Shown here one piece after another: positions 58,802 to 64,000 of a stretch of 64,000 nt of DNA. The position numbers and the translations under genes are program-made. The stretch covers positions 50,397 to 114,396 of the forward strand of contig NZ_JAPFFT010000015.1 of the NCBI RefSeq assembly GCF_026241105.1. Reading direction: 5' to 3'. The stretch comes from Arthrobacter rhizophilus (lineage in GTDB: Bacteria; Actinomycetota; Actinomycetes; Actinomycetales; Micrococcaceae). Below the pieces are notes generated by a model. The model saw only the letters and a program-made list of their open reading frames with translations, ran no database searches and was not told where the DNA came from. Numbering within the stretch: the stretch's first letter is position 1; each line of letters begins with the position of its first letter.

Positions 58802-59041
58802 GAGCTGCTCCTAGTGCGTTGTGGTCCGGTGATCCCCGATGGACTCTTCCAGCGCCAAGTTACTGCCCGGTATAGGTGTGGTGAACTTTGAGCGACATGC
58901 TTAACCGGGACAGCGGACCACCGCCGCAACATCCGGGTACCCCTCACGGTTCTGCTTCGTGACGCCGAGAGGGTCAACAGCCACGCGCGGTCAAAGCGCT
59001 ACGTGCCCAAAATCCGCGGGGGCGATTGCTCCCACGTCGGC

Positions 59042-59701
59042 CTACCGGGCCGTGCGACGAGTGAAGACCAGGTGGAGAACTCCGGCTGGAGAAGGGGTCG
59101 CTTCGATTTCAAAGCGTTGTTCGAGTCCTTCGAGTCCATCCCACAGCCGTTCGCCCCGGCCCAGGACGATCGGCACGAGGACGATGTGCATGTGGTCGAT
59201 CAGATCGGCCTCCAGGAACTGCCGAACCGTGCTGACGCCGCCACCGATCCGGACGTCGAGATCGCCGGCCAGGGCGCGAGCTTGCTTTAGCGCGGAGACG
59301 GGATCGGCATCAACGAAATGGAAGGTTGTTCCGCCTTCCATCTCGAGTACCGGCCGAGCATGGTGTGTCAGAACAACGACAGGGGTGTGGAAGACAGGGT
59401 TATCGCCCCACCATCCCTTCCATTCCTCGTCCTCCCAGGGACCGCGTTGAGGGCCGAACTTGTTGCGCCCCATGATCTCCACGCCGATCCCGGGCCCCCA
59501 AGTGCTGGCGAATGCCTCGTCGACGCCGTGGGAACCCTCCGGCTCCCCGGGGATGCCCATCTCGCGGAAGGTGCGCGTCCCGAAAGCCCACTCCATTAGC
59601 CGCGAGCCTGCGTGACCGAACGGAGCGTCGAGTTGCTGACCCTCGCCGGTGCCGAAGCCGTCGAGGGAGACCGAGAAGTTATGCACGCGGACGAGGGACA
59701 T
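59042..59701 (-). CDS. RibD C-terminal/dihydrofolate reductase-fold protein
   Basis: 219 residues. FSVSLDGFGTG near 10, PWEDEEWKGWWGDNP, VVVLTHHARPVLEMEGGTTF and DVRIGGGVSTVRQFLEADLIDHM (nucleotide loop) match the RibD_C family of DHFR-like reductases; HIVLVPIVLGRGERLWDGL ends it. Function of stand-alone members is mostly unknown; NADPH-dependent reduction of a small heterocycle is plausible. ATG 59701 follows AGGAGATGAC; the longer ATG 59734 is rejected. Confidence 0.9.
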   Translation of the reverse strand: MSLVRVHNFSVSLDGFGTGEGQQLDAPFGHAGSRLMEWAFGTRTFREMGIPGEPEGSHGVDEAFASTWGPGIGVEIMGRNKFGPQRGPWEDEEWKGWWGDNPVFHTPVVVLTHHARPVLEMEGGTTFHFVDADPVSALKQARALAGDLDVRIGGGVSTVRQFLEADLIDHMHIVLVPIVLGRGERLWDGLEGLEQRFEIEATPSPAGVLHLVFTRRTAR

Positions 59702-59915
59702 GTCATCTCCTGAAGTGGTTGTCAGTCGCATCACTCTATGGTGATCGAACCCAACGACTCAAGACCGACGGTTGGAGAATCAAACCGCCTGAGCGATCTC
59801 GCGTCGGCCGTGCGCGTCGCGCTGGCCCAGTCATGGGGAACCTCACGTCATAACGCAACACAGACGTGGCGGGTTTGCCGGCACTAACGGCCACCAGGTT
59901 CAGGCCATGTCGGAA

Positions 59916-62261
59916 CTACCCGGAATCACCCGCCCGGCGGCCCCTTGCGGCCACCAGCACTCCACCGCCAGCCGCCACCAGGACCAAGATCCCGCCGAAC
60001 ACGTAGGGAATCCAGCTGATGTCATCCGACACCTTGGAGATATCCGCCGATACGGCGGAAGGTTCAATCTTCGGAGCGACCAAAGGCGTTGGATTGGCCC
60101 GAACCGTGGCCGTGTTTTGTTCGGAACCCTTCTGGGCATCGATCGGAGCCACGGAGGCGGAAACAGCTTCCGGCCGAGGCATAGGGTCCTGGCTGGTGAA
60201 CGCCAGCACGTGCGGGGCTACCGCCGCTATCGGTTCAACCGGTGCTTGCGGAGCCTGCGTCAAAGGCTCCGGGGAAACAGCAGGATCAACCGGAGTGACC
60301 GCAACAGCTGGTACAACGGTGAACGCGGCCTGGAGGACGTCGCCGTTGGTATCCTCCAGCGTCATAGCGTACGTTCCCGGGGTGTTCACCCGATAGGCAA
60401 CTTCACCATAGTGCATACCGAATGTGCCGTCGATTTCGGCCATGGTGGTGAAGGTTCCGACGCCGGGAATCGTCATCCATACGAGCCCATTGGGATCGAA
60501 GCCGCTACCGGTGACTTTTACATAGCCGCCGGCAGTTATTACCGGTGTTACCGAAATGATGGGCGAGATCCGGTCCACCACCGAGATGGCGAGGCTTGAT
60601 ACCCGCTTGCCATCCTGGGAGCGGGCCGTGACGGTGTGGCTACCGATCGGAGAGTTCCGGAGCACCCTGATCCCGTAGAAGAACATGCCGTCGGGATTCA
60701 CCGTTACGGTGTTGACGGTGATTCCGTCCATGTCGAGGGTGACCTTCTCGCCCGGCTTGAATCTGTTGCCCGTGACGGCGAAGGTCTCTCCCTGTTGCAC
60801 CTGTGAGTCTGCAGAGAGGACAGGGTGGAAGATATGTTCCGTCACCGTGGCTGCACCGGTGAGCACAGTTGATCCAGCGGTCACCTTGACGGCGTGATCC
60901 CCAGCAGTGGTGTCGTAGTCCGTCGCCATGCTGACATTGAACTTGCCCTTGGAGTCGGTGTGGGTATCCATCTCTCCCACGCCGTCGATGGCAACCATCA
61001 CTTTCGCATTGGGGCGGAATCCGTCGCCGCCGAGCACTACGGGCGCACCCTGCTCCACCGGAGCGACGGCGCCTAGTTCGGCATTCGGGTGGACGTTGTC
61101 GATGATGGTCACCAATGTGCTGGCGGTGGTGCTGTAATCGCCGGTAGCAGTGATGGTCATCTTGGTGCCGACAGGGAGATCACTGTTGCTTGGTACCGTG
61201 AAGGAGGCGGTTATGTCACCATTCGCATCCGAGGTCATCTGGAAACCGGGACCGAAGGTGAAGGCGGGCCACGGTGTCAGATCGAACGTCACCGTGGAGT
61301 TCGGCACGAAGCCGGTGCCGTGGACGATGATCTTGTCCTGCTCCGCGACTGCCGAGACTTCGGGGTTCACTGCCGGCGTGTACGCCTCTGCAGTGGCGGC
61401 GACCGTCTTAGTGGTGATTCCATCGGTGATCGTGATGGTAACCGTTCTCACCGTCTGAGGAGTCACAAATACGCTGAAGGTGCCATCAAGCCCGGTATTC
61501 ACGCCTTGGGCCTGGTTAGATCCACTTTGCGTCACCGTGACCGGACCCTTGGTCCAGCCGGTACCGGAGACGAGGAAGTGCTGGCCCACCTTGACTGCTG
61601 GTGTGGCCGTCGCAGTAGGAGCGTAGGTGTATACCTTGAGCAACTCGAAGGTGGTGGATACAGCCGTCGACGTGGTTCCCGTCGCGGTCAGGGTGTAGAA
61701 CCCCGATGCAGCATCGGTTGCGTTGATCGTGAAGGCGACCGTGCCTGCCAAGGTCGCCTGTAAGGTCGCCGGAATCGAGAGACCGTCACTCCGGTTCAGT
61801 GTCAGCGTCAAGGTCTCATTCGGTTCAAAGCCGAAACCGCTGACGGTTACCGTGCGGTCCGAGATCGTTGAGCTCAGAGAATGCAGCGCGGCAGCCTTCA
61901 CGGGGGCAACCGCTGCAGTCAAAGGTGCGGGCTTTGTGGGCGCCGGAGTAGCCAGTGCCGGAGCGGAAGGGGGAGGGGCAGGAGCAGTCTGGGGCCTGAC
62001 GGCTATACCAGGCTTGGGTGCAACCGAGGGCTGGGGAGCGGGGGTAAGGGCCGTCGTGGTGGCGGCCTTGGTGCTAGGGGCGCTGGCGGTTGTTCCCTGA
62101 GTCGGTGCAGGAATAGGTGTCTCCGCAGCCAACGCCGCTGGAGCGGCAATCATCCCGGGGATGAGAAGTGCAGCACCTGTCGCGACTCCCAGTGCGGCAT
62201 TACGCACGCCGTTCTTCTGTTTCACCGAAGAACTGACGGCACCGGCAACTATTCTTTTCAA
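59916..62261 (-). CDS. Cell-surface protein with Ig-like repeats and C-terminal membrane anchor
   Basis: 781 residues from TTG 62261, chosen because GGGGG stands four bases upstream; ATG 62318 is the alternative. A long signal (NAALGVATGAALLIPGMIAAPAALA), a Pro/Ala/Thr-rich segment, then about six Ig-like repeats, each with VxVxGxGFxPN (for example VSGFGFEPNETLTLTL, VHGTGFVPNSTVTFDL, LGGDGFRPNAKVMVAI and VTGSGFDPNGLVWMTI). The end is a linker, one membrane span (YVFGGILVLVAAGGGVLVAA) and RGRRAG. No LPxTG. Probably a stalk or adhesin on the wall. The divergent membrane-protein gene starts 255 bases away. Confidence 0.85.
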   Translation of the reverse strand: MKRIVAGAVSSSVKQKNGVRNAALGVATGAALLIPGMIAAPAALAAETPIPAPTQGTTASAPSTKAATTTALTPAPQPSVAPKPGIAVRPQTAPAPPPSAPALATPAPTKPAPLTAAVAPVKAAALHSLSSTISDRTVTVSGFGFEPNETLTLTLNRSDGLSIPATLQATLAGTVAFTINATDAASGFYTLTATGTTSTAVSTTFELLKVYTYAPTATATPAVKVGQHFLVSGTGWTKGPVTVTQSGSNQAQGVNTGLDGTFSVFVTPQTVRTVTITITDGITTKTVAATAEAYTPAVNPEVSAVAEQDKIIVHGTGFVPNSTVTFDLTPWPAFTFGPGFQMTSDANGDITASFTVPSNSDLPVGTKMTITATGDYSTTASTLVTIIDNVHPNAELGAVAPVEQGAPVVLGGDGFRPNAKVMVAIDGVGEMDTHTDSKGKFNVSMATDYDTTAGDHAVKVTAGSTVLTGAATVTEHIFHPVLSADSQVQQGETFAVTGNRFKPGEKVTLDMDGITVNTVTVNPDGMFFYGIRVLRNSPIGSHTVTARSQDGKRVSSLAISVVDRISPIISVTPVITAGGYVKVTGSGFDPNGLVWMTIPGVGTFTTMAEIDGTFGMHYGEVAYRVNTPGTYAMTLEDTNGDVLQAAFTVVPAVAVTPVDPAVSPEPLTQAPQAPVEPIAAVAPHVLAFTSQDPMPRPEAVSASVAPIDAQKGSEQNTATVRANPTPLVAPKIEPSAVSADISKVSDDISWIPYVFGGILVLVAAGGGVLVAARGRRAGDSG

Positions 62262-62516
62262 CTTTCCCCCAATATCCGTGGAGCCCTGAAGAAAACACCG
62301 TCCAAGGACAGTTCCCAAAAGGGCACCAAACCGATTCCTTGAGAATGGTATCTGAGCCTAGACCTTCAGTGAGGATGACAACGCCAGCTATTCGACATCT
62401 CGGACTACAGCTCGATATCCGCCGGTTGTGCTCGGACGGCAAAGTAAGGACGGACCCTTCGCCAGCCAAGGGGATTCCCTCTCGCCGCGGAAAGCCGCGA
62501 GACTTACTGTGGAGCT

Positions 62517-63608
62517 ATGGACGCCCCAGTAGCTCACGCCTTTGCGAATCCGCCGGTATCGGTTCACCGCCCCACCACTGCCGTTGAGGAAGTCATCACC
62601 CTCGCAGCCGGCGTCTGGCTCCTCACCGGAACCTATGTTGACGGCTGGGCGCACAACAACCTCCGCGACCTCGAGACGTTCTTCACTCCCTGGCACGCGA
62701 TCCTCTACTCGGGCTTCGCGGCCTGCGCCCTCTGGATCACCGCCCTGACCTGGCGCCGGCACGCCCCCGGCTCGCGATGGACGGAAGCGATCCCCGCCGG
62801 CTATGGGGCCGCGGCAGCCGGGGTCGTCCTCTTCCTCATCTCCGGGGCGGCCGACTTCGCCTGGCATTCGGTGTTCGGCATTGAACAGGGCCTCAAGGCA
62901 CTATTCAGCCCGTCCCATCTGGGGCTCGCCACCGGCGGCTTCCTCATCCTCAGCGCGCCGTTCTCCGCAGCATGGCACTCACCCCAGCGGTCATGGCCAC
63001 GGCTGATGCCCGCCGTCGTGAGCGCCATGCTCTCCGGCATGGTCGCGGCGTTCATCCTGCAGGAGTTCGCGGTCTTCGCGCGCCACGGGCTCATCCAGAC
63101 ATACACCGGCGCTGCCGGGGCGCAGCCCGCGGTGACGATGCCGACGTCGTCGTCCATCATGGTCTCTTTGGCATCCTTCTTCGTCTCAACGGCCGTGCTC
63201 TTCGTGCCCGTCCTCTTGCTGTCGCTGCGCTGGCGCCTGCACGCCGCGGTGCCCGCGGCCATGGCACTACTCCCCTCCGTAGCCCTGCAGATCATGGTCG
63301 CGCTGCGGGACGCCTGGCTCGTGCCGGCGGCCCTCGTCGGTGCCGTCCTCGTCGGAGTGGTGTGGGCGGTGGTGCGACCCAGGCCGGACCGTCACGCCAG
63401 GCTCATGACCGCGATAGGCCTCTCCCCCGTTGTGTTCTGGGCCCCGTACTTCGCTGGCGTGGCGCTCCACGACGGCGCACTCAGCTTCTCCCCTGAAATT
63501 TGGGGCGGGACGCTCGCATGGACCGGACTCGAAATGCTCGCGCTGGCTTTGCTCACGCTCAAGGTGCGAGCCACAGCAGCCACCATTTCAGTTTCACCAG
63601 CCCGCTGA
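62517..63608 (+). CDS. Polytopic membrane protein of unknown function
   Basis: 363 residues with about nine hydrophobic spans. Conserved-looking polar residues sit in or near membranes: LETFFTPWHAILYSGFAAC, SGAADFAWHSVFGIEQGLKAL and SPSHLGLATGGFL, rich in His, Trp and Glu, which hints at metal or haem coordination. No family is recognised with confidence. GGAG lies three to four bases before the ATG. It is divergent from the surface protein and the last complete gene. Confidence 0.75.
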   Translation: MDAPVAHAFANPPVSVHRPTTAVEEVITLAAGVWLLTGTYVDGWAHNNLRDLETFFTPWHAILYSGFAACALWITALTWRRHAPGSRWTEAIPAGYGAAAAGVVLFLISGAADFAWHSVFGIEQGLKALFSPSHLGLATGGFLILSAPFSAAWHSPQRSWPRLMPAVVSAMLSGMVAAFILQEFAVFARHGLIQTYTGAAGAQPAVTMPTSSSIMVSLASFFVSTAVLFVPVLLLSLRWRLHAAVPAAMALLPSVALQIMVALRDAWLVPAALVGAVLVGVVWAVVRPRPDRHARLMTAIGLSPVVFWAPYFAGVALHDGALSFSPEIWGGTLAWTGLEMLALALLTLKVRATAATISVSPAR

Positions 63609-64000
63609 GTTGTCAGCCGCGCCGATCATAGACCGGCAACTTCACCTCCTCCGCCAAACGCCAAACGCAGCTCAGAGGAACCCGCACCTTTCATTAAAGG
63701 CTTTCCACTAGCACATTGCGGTGTCCAAGCCATGAGGCTCAGGAAGGAAGCACCCTTCTCCGCTTCAGGACATTCGGCTTGGCTTCGGTCGTCGCCTGTT
63801 CGAGGCGCATCCTGGCTTTCTGTTCTGTGCAAGAAAGATCTGATCGGCGCCGTCCTGCTGCTCGAAGAACTCCGCAGCCAGTCTCTATCACTGGTTCGTG
63901 GCCCTGCGAGATTTCCGCCGAACAACCCTAATATGTGGTTGGTTCCGTCAAGGGGCGGGGAGAAGCGGTCCCGGGGGTTGCTTTCTTGGTGTTGGCCGTG
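63609..64000. other. Right-edge region with no recognised gene
   Basis: Short frames only, none with a ribosome-binding site or a recognisable motif. An ATG at 63933 opens a frame that leaves the window after 22 codons and cannot be judged. Confidence 0.6.

Noticed and set aside
57191..58891. Plus-strand reading frame of 566 codons opposite phospholipase C
   Set aside because: Antisense shadow; Val/Arg/Gly-rich and without motifs.
63933..64000. Frame starting at an ATG close to the right edge
   Set aside because: Only 22 codons are visible, with no ribosome-binding site or motif; cannot be judged.
1..64000. rRNA, tRNA genes and CRISPR arrays
   Set aside because: I saw no cloverleaf-like sequence, rRNA signature or regularly spaced repeats. 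A covariance-model scan would be decisive for small RNAs.

Overview
The window is high-GC, gene-dense DNA of an actinobacterium. Gene content and protein style (form I CO dehydrogenase, XRE/MmyB regulators, a DinB2-like polymerase, Ig-repeat surface protein) fit a soil member of the Micrococcaceae such as Arthrobacter, Paenarthrobacter or Pseudarthrobacter. That placement is inference from protein content; there is no rRNA, tRNA or CRISPR array here.

Layout. 1-3.5 kb: a PEP-synthase-like dikinase cut by the left edge, divergent from an acyl/aryl-CoA ligase, with a repeated GACGCACG half-site between them. 3.4-8.1 kb: a glycosyltransferase, a PadR-DUF1048-ABC exporter operon, a HhH-GPD protein and the ribosome-rescue factor ArfB. 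8.2-12.8 kb: a phosphoesterase, AI-2E permease, DUF1003 protein and YbdK-like ligase. 13.0-20.0 kb: an aerobic carbon monoxide dehydrogenase operon, coxM-coxS-coxL, then an XdhC-YHS fusion, coxD and coxE. 20.8-21.6 kb: a MerR metal-type regulator with a single-cysteine (WSGPC) thioredoxin behind a CueR-like promoter. 21.7-26.7 kb: oxidoreductases with an XRE/MmyB regulator, a broken aldo/keto reductase and degraded DNA. 26.9-28.0 kb: a DinB2-like polymerase.

28.0-46.9 kb is the most interesting part. Two catabolic operons converge. RpiR regulator / MFS permease-GAF-amidohydrolase runs rightward. A long leftward operon encodes a CUT2-type ABC importer, a crotonase-like protein, a CaiB CoA-transferase, a GntR regulator, an amidase and a ring-opening amidohydrolase (barbiturase/cyanuric acid hydrolase family). 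Together these could import and open a cyclic imide or ureide, hydrolyse the product and feed the acid into CoA metabolism. Between the operons sits an entire 5.5-kb Tn3-family transposon (32232-37743) with two 38-bp inverted repeats and a perfect 5-bp target duplication, CATCC. It carries three predicted lipoproteins, a small membrane protein and a pRiA4b ORF-3 protein. Its transposase is broken and lacks the catalytic core. It inserted at the 3' end of the ring-opening amidohydrolase gene and changed only the last two residues.

47.1-63.6 kb: a GGDEF/EAL protein, lipid kinase, truncated hemerythrin-like gene, Nramp-related transporter, App1-like phosphatase, GyrI-like protein, patatin, two secreted phosphoesterases (one Tat-exported phospholipase C), a RibD/DHFR-fold reductase, a large cell-surface protein with Ig-like repeats and a polytopic membrane protein. 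The last 0.4 kb holds nothing recognisable.
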